From the NCBI RefSeq assembly GCF_008831285.2, contig NC_045146.1, forward strand, positions 23,021,703 to 23,085,702: a stretch of 64,000 bases of DNA. The letters are read 5' to 3'. The notes under the pieces are model-generated. The model saw only the letters and a list, made by a program, of their open reading frames with translations, was not told where the DNA came from and did no database searches. The position numbers and the translations under genes were made by a program. Shown here one piece after another: positions 24,901-35,191 of the stretch (positions are counted from its first letter, which is position 1; every line of letters starts with the position of its first letter). The stretch is from Nymphaea colorata (Eukaryota > Streptophyta > Magnoliopsida > Nymphaeales > Nymphaeaceae).

Positions 24901-27893
24901 ACCAGCTCGAATATGTCATGAAATGCATCGCATAACATGCAAAAACATTAATTTCCATTCACTAATGCATCTTAAAGGCAACTTTGTTGATTCCCCCGAA
25001 AGATAAGATGCGATGGCAATAGCATGATGTTTTTGTTTGGTGAATCGTAATGAGGGCATCTGAGGAAAAATAACCTAAAGAAAATGCGGGACGGGAGTGC
25101 AGACTCGAAGGACAAGCTCTTAGGGTAGTCAGGTTAACCAAGTTTATGGCCTAGAACTGCACCGGTATGTCATGGTCACATCAACATTGTCCTACCCTGA
25201 GATAATGAAGTCCAAAGAAGTACATATAATTAGGAGTCAGAATTTATTAAGATTATAGATAAGAATTCTTTCTATTTTCCGGAACAGTAATATCCTGGTC
25301 ATGTCACTGTTAACGGGTATACGGATCTTAATTTTAAAGCATTGTGGTATCTAAGTTATAGTTGTATCCAGCCTTATATTCAGTAATGCAAGATATAGAT
25401 ACACAGTTCTGCAGTACTAAATAGCTGAAAATACGTACCACGGAGTCGATTATAAAAGCTACCTTTTTCCCAGCTCAGTATAAAATGCCCATTTACATAA
25501 CGTTAAAAAAAAAAAGGAATAAGTAGTACATTCGTTTTTTTCAAGAATGACTGTCCACCGTCCACTGGGGAGCCAGAAATTTTGGATGGTGGGGGAAAGA
25601 TAAAGTTTGATTCCCATAAATTTGAACATATGACATTAATCCCACTAAAGTTTTCTTTCCTATTGCGGCAATGGTACATAACCACAAGCAAACGGAGGAA
25701 AATCATGAGCTTGGTGGAACAGAAACTGAAGATGAAGCCTAAATCTTCTGGAGTGTACGTGGGTAGCCCGGTACAGCTAGGAGTTGTCGAGTCCATATGT
25801 TGGGGGAATCTTCGCACAGTAATGAGCTTAACATTGCGTTGGATTTGCCAAATATATATTCTTCACGCATAAGAGATGCTTAATCTAACATTTCGATGCT
25901 TGTGACGGTAAAATTCGTTGAACCGGAAGGGAAAACTGAAGAGAATATTCATGAAGGAAACGGTAGATGTGATGCAGATTTTTCTCAAGAAAAAGGAGAA
26001 GAAAGGAAGCACTAAATTCAGGTATCTTCTGTTCCGACGGTAATCCTTTTCTTAAATAGTAAACATCGGAAGACCTTGACATACGAATGCTTGCCACTTT
26101 AAGTGTAGATCAAGCGTCTTTGAAAGTCTTTACCTTAAGTGTAGATCAACACTCTTTGAAAGTCTTTACCATTTATAAGCTACCTTATGAAAATGTAGGG
26201 CCAGAACAATGGGCGAAAGAAAGGGGTTCATCATCAACCATTCCATAAGCGATATCAAGCTTTCTGTGGTGGAATCTCTGATCTACGTAGCACATGACTC
26301 TCGAGTGGAAGCACAAGAAGTGCAAGATCTAGACATGTTGATGCTGTAGTTCTAGCAACATATTCCCCATTTTATATCTATGTCCCGAGCGACTATGTAC
26401 TTTTTCTGCCGTCCGTTTCCCCTTGATAGAAAGATATTTTAGGAGCACAAACCACTGTAATATAAGGCTAATAATGAGATCTAGCAAACTCGGAAGCGTT
26501 TAGGAATCACTGTGACCGATCGATTACTGCTAGAGCAAGATGAAATTTTGGATACTGAATAAGCAATTGTACATTTTTGATACAACAAATCTGCGTGTAA
26601 TCGCAAATTGGCCGTTTTAGTATTTTTCGTTTCACCCGAAACATCCATGTGGACAATTATATGAAGCATTAAACGGTACAAAATTCGTGACTATTATGAC
26701 CAAATGTTTCTCGTCGTGAGGACAGGAAGGCCAATTGAATAAGAGGTAGTTGTCGATGAAGGAAGAAAGAGTGTGGTAATAGGCTGATGGCATTTAAGAG
26801 CGATAGAAGCGTTGGAGTATGTAGTTGAGTACGTTGTTGCAGAAGAAGCAAAAGCATGACATGGATGAAGATGACCACCGATGGTGGCGGCGTAACAGGA
26901 GTTGTTGAAGAGTGCAGTACCCTTAACCGAGATTATTGATCACCTTATCATTTTCCTTTTGCCAACAACAATACAGGCAAAAGTAATCGTCCATACTCCA
27001 TAGTGCATGCCGAAGAACTAGAAAAGAGGACGAAGAAACAACAAAAAACTGTACGTCCATATGAGATCTTGGTGGCATATTTGATAGGGTAGGAAGTTGG
27101 TGGTGCACCTTTTTTTTTTTTTTTTTAATTTTTCTAAACCCATATTTATTGTTGGAAAGAAAATCAAAAGGTAGGCAACGCTTTCATCCGGACAGCACAC
27201 CTGTTGAAACTGTACCATGAAACCCTAAAGAAAGACAGGCACTCTCTCATCCCTATTCCTGTTTCCTTACTTCTCCACGAGTACTATATTGCTTTAAAAA
27301 TGGTGATGTACATATAGATATGATGTTCCTCAGAGAATCCAAGGAAATCATTTAGACTAAGATAACAAATTCTAGTGCCATATACATATGGTATGGGATT
27401 CCTGTGACCATTTATCGTGGATCTCCCGGAGTAGAGGCCGTGAAGTACTAGGACGACATATAGAGAAGGAGGGAGATGGAAACCCTAGAAGGGGAGAAAA
27501 ACTGAGGAGAAAAAGGATATTTGTGAAGGAAAAGGAATCATTTCTGCACATAAGATTTAATTTGGCACTTCAACCAGACGATCTTCGTCAACCTTTTAGA
27601 GCAAACGAGCAGGAGGAAGAAGGAAATTAAACGCGAACGACCCATTTCGATTTCACTCAAGAAGAATCATGAGAAAGAGAGAGGAGGTGGGGATTGATGG
27701 GTTAGGCGTACCAGGTGCTGGAGAACTCATAGAGCTTGCCTCGCGGGGAGAAGACGATGAGGGCGACCTCGGCGTCGCAGAGGACGGAGAGCTCGAAGGC
27801 CTTCTTGAGGAGTCCATTCCGGCGCTTGGAGAAGGTGACCTGCCTGCTCGTGGCATTCTCGATGCGCTTCATCTGGGTCTTCCCCCTCACCAT
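4630..27893 (-). CDS. SOC1: SOC1/AGL20/TM3-type MIKC MADS-box transcription factor, seven exons
   Basis: Coding exons in transcript order: 27893-27712, 7072-6991, 5691-5630, 5519-5420, 5322-5281, 4920-4879, 4767-4630. All junctions are GT-AG and in phase, giving 648 nt, 215 residues plus stop. Exon sizes 182/82/62/100/42/42/138 follow the usual MIKC plan. Residues 1-60 are a canonical MADS domain ([20 protein letters not shown] start, [18 protein letters not shown] end). Residues about 61-88 are the I region, and 89-170 the K domain ([29 protein letters not shown]). The C-terminus carries the SOC1 motif [11 protein letters not shown] at residues 196-206. In this family the protein is a nuclear, CArG-box-binding integrator of flowering signals acting as dimers, often with AGL24-type partners. 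The gene looks intact. Intron 1 is exceptionally long (20,639 bp) and transposon-rich. The codon over the exon 1/2 junction reads Cys where many homologues have Ser. The exon 3 donor (GTGTTT) is weak. The orthology call is strong; expression and function are inferred. Confidence 0.96.
5234..5261 (+). other. G-run tract (quadruplex-type motif) in SOC1 intron 5
   Basis: After a poly-T run the plus strand has G8, T, G8, T, GG, T, G7, so it meets a loose four-run quadruplex pattern on the non-transcribed-product strand; the SOC1 pre-mRNA carries the C-rich complement. It starts about 19 bases past the 3' end of exon 5, beyond the GTAAAT donor. Runs like this are also assembly-error hotspots. Confidence 0.6.
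6871..6915. repeat. (TAAA)n/(TA)n microsatellite in SOC1 intron 2 side region
   Basis: A few TAAA units run into about 16 TA units. It lies just 3' (in gene orientation) of exon 2, inside intron 2. Confidence 0.9.
8482..8565. repeat. (TA)42 microsatellite in SOC1 intron 1
   Basis: An uninterrupted TA dinucleotide tract of about 84 bp. It reads as a poly-Tyr/Ile ORF on both strands, which is an artefact. Confidence 0.95.
9480..10170 (-). mobile_element. Miniature LTR element (TRIM-like), minus orientation, tandem LTR copies
   Basis: Three diverged related segments lie end to end. Blocks near 9518-9645 and 9760-9888 align (shared AATCTTCA, AACTTCTCATA, TAGGTCCAA words, offset about 250 bp). 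Blocks near 9680-9820 and 9940-10090 align (GACTTTGG/AACTTTGG, AAACTTCTC-type words). On the minus strand TTGGTATCAAAGC (9893-9905) matches a plant initiator-tRNA-Met primer binding site. There is no coding capacity. The simplest reading is LTR-internal-LTR-internal-LTR of a TRIM. Outer limits are approximate and target duplications were not found. Confidence 0.4.
10177..11122 (+). mobile_element. Miniature LTR retrotransposon (TRIM-like)
   Basis: Two direct repeats, 10177-10511 and 10755-11122, align along their length (GATATCAAC, TTATAAACCA, GGAGCATTC, CCATGCATGATCAA, TTTTCAACA). Each starts T(G/A)AAGATGGT and ends CAACA. Directly after the left copy is TGGTATCAAAGC (10512-10523), a tRNA-Met-type primer binding site. 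Just before the right copy is a purine-rich tract (GGGAGGACGAAAGAAA) that can serve as polypurine tract. The internal region is only about 243 bp, with no protein frame. This is the architecture of a terminal-repeat retrotransposon in miniature. No clean 5-bp target duplication is seen, probably because a tandem array has grown at the right end. Confidence 0.7.
11121..11848 (+). repeat. Tandem array of a 256-bp unit, about 2.9 copies
   Basis: The word AAGGGTCAGATAAATA begins at about 11129, 11385 and 11642, giving periods of 256 and 257 bp. Copies differ by scattered substitutions. Each unit ends in a tail (GTGAAAAATGAAAAAATAAT then a TTTTCA-type end) that resembles the 3' end of the adjacent TRIM LTR, so the array may have grown from that junction. 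Confidence 0.85.
12587..14400 (+). mobile_element. Non-autonomous hAT-like DNA transposon with GTATCGTACGATAC repeats
   Basis: The ends are CAGTGTTGTA at 12587 and TACAACATTG at 14400, an imperfect terminal inverted repeat. They are flanked by a perfect 8-bp duplication GATGCAAG (12579-12586 and 14401-14408). Eight-bp duplications with CA-starting ends fit the hAT superfamily. The left 350 bp is packed with palindromic GTATCGTACGATAC-like words, partly duplicated with a 137-bp period (GAAAGGGAGGCCTC near 12788 and 12925). The right-end sequence occurs twice, ending near 13625 and at 14400. No transposase frame is present, so it would need a partner elsewhere. It sits in SOC1 intron 1. Confidence 0.75.
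15314..15386. repeat. (TA)n microsatellite
   Basis: About 36 TA units, separated by some 133 bp of unique sequence from the next TA tract. The pair may mark a small element inserted in TA-rich DNA, but no inverted repeats were seen in the spacer. Confidence 0.95.
15520..15607. repeat. Compound (AT)n(GA)n microsatellite
   Basis: An AT run of about 68 bp passes directly into about ten GA units. Confidence 0.95.
17457..17690 (+). mobile_element. Candidate tRNA-derived SINE
   Basis: TAGCTTAGTTGG (17457-17468) fits the Pol III A box TRGYNNARNNGG at every position. About 40 bases on, AATTTGATTCT (17509-17519) matches the B box GGTTCGANTCC except at C-to-T or G-to-A positions, as expected from cytosine deamination in an old silenced copy. 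Sequence after it (TGCTTAGTTG, CCACCCAGG) resembles plant SINE bodies. The 3' limit is a guess and no target duplication was identified. Confidence 0.35.
17848..18516 (+). mobile_element. Diverged relative of the 12587-14400 hAT-like element
   Basis: The left part has the same palindromic style (ATATCATATGATACAG, ATATCGTATGATATAG). It is followed by a GGGATTT...CCCCTTTTTG block like GGGAGGCCTC...CCCCCTTTTT in the first element. The right part (GTCGGCCCAACTGATACATC, then TTATGATACACC) parallels that element's right end (GGCCGGACCGATACGGCTTA). It includes a (TA)n tract at 18309-18358. Target duplications could not be found, so both limits are approximate. Confidence 0.5.
18309..18358. repeat. 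(TA)n microsatellite inside the hAT relative
   Basis: About 25 TA units. The corresponding place in the 12587-14400 element has no such run. Confidence 0.9.
18770..20004 (+). mobile_element. Internally deleted Ty1/Copia retrotransposon
   Basis: The left LTR (18770-19252) and right LTR (19558-20004) both start TGTTG and end GTCAAGTTCTAACA, and share many words (TTGTTGAACATGGGTTA, GCCTGTGGATGT). TTGGTATCAGAGGC after the left LTR is the tRNA-Met primer site. The 305-bp interior jumps straight to the C-terminal end of a Copia RNase H: the frame from 19297 shows [17 protein letters not shown] and HIDIRYH, and later [27 protein letters not shown] before the right LTR is the polypurine tract. Gag, protease, integrase and most of RT are gone, so it is defective. 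No matching 5-bp flanks were found. Confidence 0.8.
20050..20400. mobile_element. Possible CACTA/MITE-like remnant
   Basis: The stretch repeats words such as ACTGACAT, AAAATGTCAG and GACATTTT in both orientations. It ends GGCGTTCTTGTGGCG, whose complement resembles a CACTACAAGAA terminus with changes. The left end is unclear and no 3-bp duplication was found. Confidence 0.2.
24028..24177 (-). pseudogene. Coding-like relic, possibly from an NLR coiled-coil region
   Basis: A 49-codon open stretch on the minus strand includes [20 protein letters not shown]. Its W..xVR.Y pattern resembles the W-VREV helix of Rx-type coiled-coil domains of plant immune receptors. A second coding-like piece upstream ([17 protein letters not shown]) is in another frame. 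There is no NB-ARC or LRR sequence nearby. The match rests on short motifs only. Confidence 0.15.
26100..26171. repeat. Two-copy 36-bp tandem repeat
   Basis: TAAGTGTAGATCAA and CTTTGAAAGTCTTTACC each occur twice with a 36-bp offset. It is within intron 1 of the SOC1-like gene. Confidence 0.85.
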
Positions 27894-28042
27894 GTTTTTC
27901 CCTTTGCTTCTCCGAGGGCGGCTACAGATGGGCTGGCTTCTCTCCGGCCGGCGGCTCTCCTAGCCGATCTGACTGCGGGAGGGGTTAGATTAGGTGCCGC
28001 GCGACCGATAGATCCCGAAAGAGGAGGAACACACGGAGCGAA

Positions 28043-28051
28043 CCTTTTATA
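28043..28051 (-). promoter_or_regulatory. TATA box of the SOC1-like gene
   Basis: TATAAAAGG on the minus strand lies about 150 bp upstream of the MADS start codon at 27893. A start site about 30 bp downstream (near 28015) would give an unspliced 5' UTR of roughly 120 nt. The start site is inferred, and a longer spliced 5' UTR is also possible. Confidence 0.6.
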
Positions 28052-28326
28052 TGTGGAAGAAAAGGAAACAGCTGAAGAAGGATAAAAGAGGGTGGAGAGA
28101 GCGCGGGGGAGTGGGGAAAGGCAAAGGGATTTTACCAATACCAACTCTTTTTGTTTCATTTATCACGCCATGATGGAGGCAGCGATTTACCGATTTAGCC
28201 AAGACAATTACGTGAAATCTCAGTGGGACTTTGGGGTTGCTTAAAAAGGAAAACCGAGGAGCCCTACTTCGGCATGCCCCCTCTTTAAACCCTAACCAAA
28301 AAGAGTTACCTGATCTCTCTCTCTGC

Positions 28327-28361
28327 TAACATAACATGACATAACATAACATAACATAACA
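28327..28361. repeat. ATAAC pentanucleotide repeat in the SOC1 promoter
   Basis: About six ATAAC/ATGAC units lie some 450 bp upstream of the start codon, between CT runs. Confidence 0.9.
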
Positions 28362-28469
28362 TTCGGGAAAGAGATAAAAGGAAAATGCAGAGGTGAAGTG
28401 AAGAAAGGGAAAAAAAAAACCCAACAAAGGAGGAGGTGAATGGCGTTCACACACACGGCACTTTCCTTC

Positions 28470-28493
28470 CTCTCTCTCTCTCTCTCTCTCTCT
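28470..28493 (-). promoter_or_regulatory. GA-repeat tract upstream of SOC1 (possible GAGA-factor site)
   Basis: The sense (minus) strand carries about twelve GA units. Similar tracts lie at about 28311-28323, 28729-28747 and 29225-29240. In plants such tracts bind BPC/GAGA-type proteins, and SOC1-class promoters can contain them. The function here is inferred from composition alone. Confidence 0.35.
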
Positions 28494-28499
28494 TCTCTT

Positions 28500-30150
28500 T
28501 TTGGAAAAAGGGGGCAGCCCGGTGGGGGTGGGGGGCAATAATTTAAACTGGGGGGGGCATCGGAATCGCCGTACGCGCCTTAGGAAGGCGTCAACGTCGA
28601 CGAGTACCGGTCCGTACAGTCGTCGGCGGGGAGGGCCTTTCAGGTGAGGACGCGTGTGAGCTCAGCCATCATGGCGGCTTCGTGAGGCGGGACCATCCTC
28701 AAGAGGGGCCCCCCCACTTCACGTGGTCTCTCTCTCTCTCTCTCTCCCCCTTGTCAAAAGAAGTCCCCTGTTTTTCTTTTGCTTTTTTTTTTTTTTTTTT
28801 TTTTTTCTGAATCGGCAATGCTTGTTTGGTTGCGGGAGAGAGAGAGCCGAGTGCCTTTCCATTTTGGTACCATTTTAGGTTTCGAGGAGCGAGGAAGAGA
28901 GATAGGGAGGGAAGGTGGCTGGTGGGGGGTCCCTCCTCCGCGTGCATCAGCGCCACTCCGCTGCGCATTTCCCGCAACGCCCAACCAGGTTGTCTTTTGT
29001 TCTTATTTAATTCCCTCCCCGAGAACCTCGCTTTTATTCATATCAGAACCTCGCTTCTATTCATATCCTGCGTGGTGTGATGGACAGACTACCCTTCCTG
29101 AGACATCAATCAATCACCTTCCTCTTTCTCCGTTAAAGAAACCGGCGGTACGGAACGCCCGGATTCTTCGGCGAGTGCCTCCGATTGCCGCTGCGACTTT
29201 CCGGCGCTACCGCCATGGTAGACCTCTCTCTCTCTCTCTTGGAATTTGGAAAGGGACAGAGAGGGAAGACAGCGTGAGGGAGCAGCTGATATAGCTAGGA
29301 TGAGTATGCGGTCGACGGAGACCTTTTCTTTTTTTTTTGTGTCCTCTTCAGCTTTTTGGTGGTGGTGTGAAGGACCACCGCGGTGGACATGGGGGTGGTG
29401 GTGGTCCACGGGGAGCGCGATGGACGGCCCAACGGTGCCACGGCCAGCGGGACGTACCCGAGCATCGACATGCGCGATAAAAATTATTGCTTCCCCGATT
29501 GGATGTGTGACTCGTTTTACCGAGAGAAAAGGGGTGATGACACGATCCCCATGGTTACATCCTCCCCAATCAAACACCGCCTTCAGTCATATCTCATATT
29601 TTCAGGATAAGATCTCTCGCAGATACAGGACAGGAGATGTGGGTTCCACTCCCATGGAGAATATGAATATCATCCGTCCAAAGGGCTGCTGCAGGCAGGC
29701 AACACACACATGCACGAGGCCAAGAGCATCTATCTATCGACGTGAAGTGCAGGCTCCCTCAGGCTTTAGGCGGCATCCTCCTCCTTTTATTTTTTGGTGA
29801 AAGGCCGTAGTAGCGTTCCACCACCCGCTGCTCGACAGCAAACCCAGAGGCATGAGGTGGGGGGGACCGACCGGCCGCTAGCCCCTCGCCCTTCGAAGCT
29901 CTACACGTTGCGTCCTTTTCGACACGATGCTTTCTTTATTTCGCTTTCCTGGTTGAAATGGGTGTGCTTAGGAAACCCTTTTCCTCCTCGAAATGAAGGA
30001 TCCGATTGCACCACTCCCGATCTTGGTTGGACCTTCGCGTTTCAGGATCTCAAATCCCTTAGCTTTTGTATTCAAGTAACGAGGGAAGAGCGTGAGACGA
30101 GATGTTGTTCGGACGAATCCTCCTCCACCCATTCCCCGCCGTAATTATAC
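28500..30150. other. GC-rich upstream region, no convincing gene
   Basis: This stretch is clearly richer in G+C than its surroundings and contains several overlapping ORFs on both strands (longest about 184 codons at 29246). None shows a recognisable domain, and codons look like low-complexity Arg/Ser/Pro runs. A long T run lies at about 28785-28806. It is probably the distal promoter of the SOC1-like gene or an old GC-rich insertion. Confidence 0.4.
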
Positions 30151-31096
30151 ATCACATCCAGTGTTGAGCAATTTATCGTCGGATTCAACTTCACGGAAAA
30201 CGTCTGTTTTCCGGCCCATCGAAGCTTTTCATCTTACCTTGTGATGCGGGAGAACGGCTTCCGCAATTTTAGTTGCCAACTCTGTATTGTCTGGTAATTC
30301 GAGATAGGAGACCCGGTTTTCGGGTTGAAATTCTTCCGCTCTAACGGATGCCGGAAGTTCTTTTAAAAGTTCGAGTCATGCTGATGCGATATCCATGGTC
30401 CGCAAAGCTACGAATCAATCCTCCTTTAAATTACTTGATCTTCAAGTGTAGGTAAGATTTTTTACAACTTTCGAAATATTTCGACCATTGAATTTCCAGT
30501 CCTTATTACCAACTACTTGGATAAACTCATCCAAGAGCATAATTTTTAACTCACATACGTAATGTCAAAATCACTCGCTACAAACATGAAACTGTGATCG
30601 TGGAGGGACGTAATTGGACATTCTCTTTAAACCTTTTTCAAGATTTTGACAGCCCCGCTGTTTGGTTTGGTTTCTTTTGCAAGGAAATTACCGTTTTGCT
30701 TACTAAGTTGGAACATGATTACTGGTGCATAATACCCAAAAATGTGTGGACAGTCGAGGCTATGCGTTTCGTTTTGGGTGGCCACATACCTTTCAAGCCA
30801 CTTATTTCGTCCTGTTGCCGGCCCTACTCCGGCGTGTCGCAGTTAATTACCCATTTAGAAACAGTTCCTTTCTTGAAATATTAGTCACAGAATTTCGAAT
30901 CTTGTCACACTTTATCCTTGGTTCGATCCAATATCGTTGATTAATTTCTTCAGCGCGTGGCCGCCTTACGGCATCTACCGGAAACTAACGCATGTGGGAT
31001 GATGTAAGCCGTATCACGTCGGCAGTACGTATGTATGTGCTCTTGTCCTCCTGAATTTAGACTTTAGATGTTGAATATCTACCCGCATATAGAGAT

Positions 31097-31425
31097 GTTT
31101 CCGCTCCAACTCAAGCTGAGCTCGAGCCGGGCTATACAAAGTCATGCTCAAGCTCGGATAGACTACGTAGTAGCTTAAGTTTGAGCTCGACTTGTTTAAA
31201 CTTGTTTACCAAGTCCCATTTTGAATTGAGCGCTTTCCTTTGATTTAAGTTTAGAAACTATAAAATATAACCTAAGTTAAGTGAACTTGACTCGTTTATA
31301 AGCTTGAATTTTTAGTTAAGCTCGAGCTTGACTCGTTTAACAAGCGAGTCAAGCTTGAGTAGAGCTTAACCAAACGAGTCCAGGTCGAGGTCGAGTTGGC
31401 TGGACTCATTGAACTGCCCTATCCA
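31097..31425. repeat. Degenerate element rich in GAGCTCGAG words
   Basis: The words GAGCTCGAGCC, TTGAGCTCGACTTG, GCTCGAGCTTGACTCG and CAAGCGAGTCAAGCTTGAG resemble the sub-terminal repeats of the nested hAT element at 44808-46216. The right end reads ACTGCCCTA, like that element's CAGCCCTA. The left end is decayed and no 8-bp duplication was found. Confidence 0.35.
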
Positions 31426-34400
31426 TGTATATCAACAATTACAAACTATTAACTTATCTTGTTTAAAGTGCATGTGTGCATCATGTGACTGACTTAAAAA
31501 GAATGAGAACGAAAAATCAAGGGAGCATGGTATTAGAACACACATAAAGACTCGACCTTAACAAAGATAGCTACCTCATCCATATACACAAACCCATTAC
31601 TTATGTCAAAGGAAGAGCAACATATGAACTGTCCACACCTGCCCCTCAAAATTTTTTTATTTTTAACTACTATTTTTAAACATTTGGTATGTTAATTATA
31701 TGAGTGCTCATTCATATATGAAAATATGTGAAGGGTGCCTCCTCGAGAAAAAAAAAATTTGGCTCTGCGACTGACTTGCATAGGACATACATAGTATTAC
31801 GAACTCATGTCAATTTCTAATTTGAACTCTAGCCACCAGCTTGCTAAGTGTTGTCTTATGATCATGTTTATCCACTAGTCACCAGTAAATGTGGTTATAT
31901 ACACAAACTTGTGCACAATACAAAGATATACAAGCCTATTTTGCATGACATCTGCTTTTAAGAGTGGGTCATGCTCATCCTAAAAGTCTTGCACCATAGA
32001 GCTGTACATAGTGCACCTGGGTACACGTAACCTTTTCTCGACCACGACAAAGAAGGGACCCTTCTTACTTCAATTATATATTCAAAGCCTATGGCGCCAG
32101 CAAACGCTCAAATCAGTGGATGACTAAGACTAGTAGAATGACATATATGGCATATTTACCTGGTAACCTACCTTGAGGGGCCATTTACCTAAAGCGTTTC
32201 ACCTGTTCTATCACAATCAAAGAAAGTTTCATGCCTTCACGTTTAATGTCTCTTTCAATCATTAAAGAAGTGCTCTTCCTAAGCTAGAATATCTTTTTTT
32301 TATAATTTTTTATTTGGTCATACGAATATTGAGTGACTGGAAAAATCTGATTACTTCTTTTTTAATTTATACGACTAACGTGTTTGTCTGGACCTTATAA
32401 TTCTATATTTTATCGATTTCTGTGTTTCGTTCTGTGATTATCTCTTTATTTAGATCCTTGACTATCGTGTCCCTGGTTCTCTTAACCTAGAAAAACAATA
32501 ATTTTTAACCATGCCTCAAAAGTAACTTTTCACGTTGATGGTAGCTTCTTTTACCAAGATATGCCACGAAACTCTGATATCTACGTTTTGGTACAAGATG
32601 AATGGGTCATGCCCATGACATGACCTGGGATTCTGTATGGTAACCTGTCATTCCAAGGCATCTTTCTTCCTATAAGTTTTTGAAGACTTATTTTAATTAA
32701 AAATATAAAGCCAGATGGCAGAATCTGATCTGTATGACCCCAGTCCAGTGATGTCAACATTAATGCTTCCTTTCTTATTTGTTGGTAGAAAAACATGTCG
32801 AATCTGGTTATTGATCAAATTTACCGGCTCAAAAAAATCGCATCCCAATCCAAATCATCATCCAAGTTTCGCTTAAGTAACTAAATGAATTATACCAATC
32901 TTTTTTTCACATGAATCTGGATCTGAATCCATTTAGCCATTACAAGTTGGAAGCAGGAATGACTGAGTCATACATTCTATTTCAACCCAACTGGTTAACA
33001 TCTGCAGCCTACTCTTCTCCAAAGCAGTGATGGTCCCCATGGTGGTCTCCCTCCTGTTCACATGGGCCAAGTTCATGTGACGGATCTCATACTTTTTTAA
33101 GGACATGATGTTGGAGAAGGAATATAACTTCAATAAGTTGCCTGATCATTCACATATATATCCTCCATGGCTGACCTAAGATTAGGACGTCGTGTCGGAA
33201 CTTCTATTTTCGGGTTTAATTCGTCGGAATCTTCATTATTGAAGGAAATGCGGTCCCATAGTAAGAATCGAATCATTTGTGCAATAGCTAGATGATCGAC
33301 GTTTCTTTTCCATTGTAAAAAATATTAATCAATCGCGAATAGTAGCTTTTTACTTAATTAAGCAGAAACTGATGCGGGTTTAATTTATAGCATCGGTTGG
33401 GTGGCGGATGCTTCTTCCCACATGCGTCTTTGACTTTATCGTTCTAAACCTTCTTCAGCCATTTTGGGGAATATTAACATGTATCAGGTAGGATAAGAAA
33501 TTCCAGCAATACAATGATAATGACGTTTACTTAACGAAGTCTAGTTTCTTTCCTTTTATGAGGTTCAACAACTTTTTTTTAGTCTGAATCACTTATTGAT
33601 GCCTTTTCCCTCCATGGTAAAAGTCTTTAGTCTTTCCACTTTTGTCTCACCAAAAAAAGGTAAGAGCGTTTGGTGAGTGAATAATAAGCTTTCCGTTTTC
33701 TTAAAAAGAGAAGAATACTTCGCGGTTCTTCCTTTTCTTCTTCTAATGCAGATGCTTTGTTTAATGTTCATGCACTGCCGGAGTACTGTTGTGGAGCCAC
33801 TAGCCCTCCCAGTTGAAACTCAGAGCAAACTCTGAACTGATACAGTCGAAAAGATTCCAGGCGACAGAATTCATTTGGTGGCAGAGCTTAATTAAGAACT
33901 GAATTGTCAGTTTGGAAAGTGCATGAGGAGTTAAGAGCTCAGCTGATCTGCGCTTACAGTGGGCAGATGCCATCTGGCCACCTGTATGCACCACCAAATT
34001 GTAGGACGTCATAGGAAGTGAGAAACCCCCAATAAGCAGGTAGGCATGGGATCGTCAAGGGTCTTAGCGACGGAGCAGCTGCCGCCGCCTCCTCCTCTCC
34101 AGAAAAGAGCATGTGTGTCCCAGCAGAGATCGGCGACACAGAAAATATTTAGTTGAATTGCTGCATAGCCACGGTGCAACAAGGGGCACAAAACACCCGC
34201 CTGCTCATCATATGGTTATAACTTGTACACTTAAATATTTTGTACAAAAAATATAATCGATGCTGCATGATAAGATGTCAAGGTAAAAAATATACATAGA
34301 ATTGACATCTTATCTTGGAGCATCGGATCATACCAGCAGTAGTAAGAGCTACAAGATAGGATGCCATGGTGAAAAATGTAGTTTTAGAGAACCCGGAAGA

Positions 34401-35191
34401 AATGCCGGTGAGGTCACCTAGGTTGAGAAACAGGAAATTAAAGAGAAGCGTCGTACCAAAACTTCTTTCCAGCCTATTTTGGTAGACACTACACAGTGTT
34501 CCCCGTGATTGTCTCAATACATCGTGCGGTGTGCGAGAGAGAGAGAGAGACCCAAAAATGGATCCTCTAAATTGAAAATTTAAGATACCACATTGAAATG
34601 TATCCCTTGCAATAATTGATGGTAATTGATGGGTTTTTCTGAAATGAAAATTGTGCGGGTAGTTAGATTTAATTTAAAATCTAATTATAAGGTTTAAATC
34701 TTTACTGAGACAAATGTGAAAACCAGAAACCAAGTGCTACAAGGTCTAAGGTATATATATATATGTACTTTGGAAGGTTTTTGTGGAAATGGATGTACAT
34801 TGTTGACCTTCAGCCGGAAAATATTGGAGGGCAAGACAATCAGTGATGACTGGTGTGGGTAGTCGCCTACGCCAGTCTCTTAAAATTTCTTTATTTTTAA
34901 ATTGACATCTTTAAACAATTATCCTTATAGTCTCACCAACATAACTATTGTTAAACAAGTGCCCCTCCAGCCTTTTTTTTGGCTCCGTCACCGATGACAA
35001 GTACTCAAATTGTACTTAGTGTAATTGCTGCTTAATTGTACTAAGAGAACGGACTTCCTACTTGCATCTATGAACCTTTTTTCCTTATTAATCCCTCAAC
35101 CAACACAGCTCCTGCTTGAGCTTTTGAGGCCTAGAAAAGTAGGTGGTAACATTAGCTATTCAAGATTACAATGAAGAATTCGAGTGTCAGT

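Larger units (their letters stand above)
7073..27711 (-). other. Giant first intron of the SOC1-like gene
   Basis: The donor follows exon 1 at 27711 (GTACGC) and the acceptor is TTTTTCTAG ending at 7073. The length is 20,639 bp, far longer than the other six introns together. Stretches without a named element (7100-9470, 14410-17450, 20410-27700) are AT-rich, hold microsatellites and short low-complexity ORFs, and show no convincing exon. A 149-codon plus-strand ORF at 7355 has no recognisable motif. CT-rich DNA fills about 22040-22330. First introns of MIKC genes often carry regulatory sites in this family; here that is only an inference. Confidence 0.9.

Noticed and set aside
27669-28085. 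138-codon plus-strand ORF opposite SOC1 exon 1
   Set aside because: It is the antisense shadow of the MADS-domain exon and its promoter.
28779-29800. Overlapping GC-rich ORFs upstream of SOC1
   Set aside because: Several frames on both strands are open because of base composition; none shows a domain or a plausible splice partner.
34046-34156. 36-codon plus-strand ORF with a Pro run (MGSSRVLATEQLPPPPP)
   Set aside because: It is short and GC-richer than its surroundings, but has no downstream exon or known motif; too weak to call a gene.
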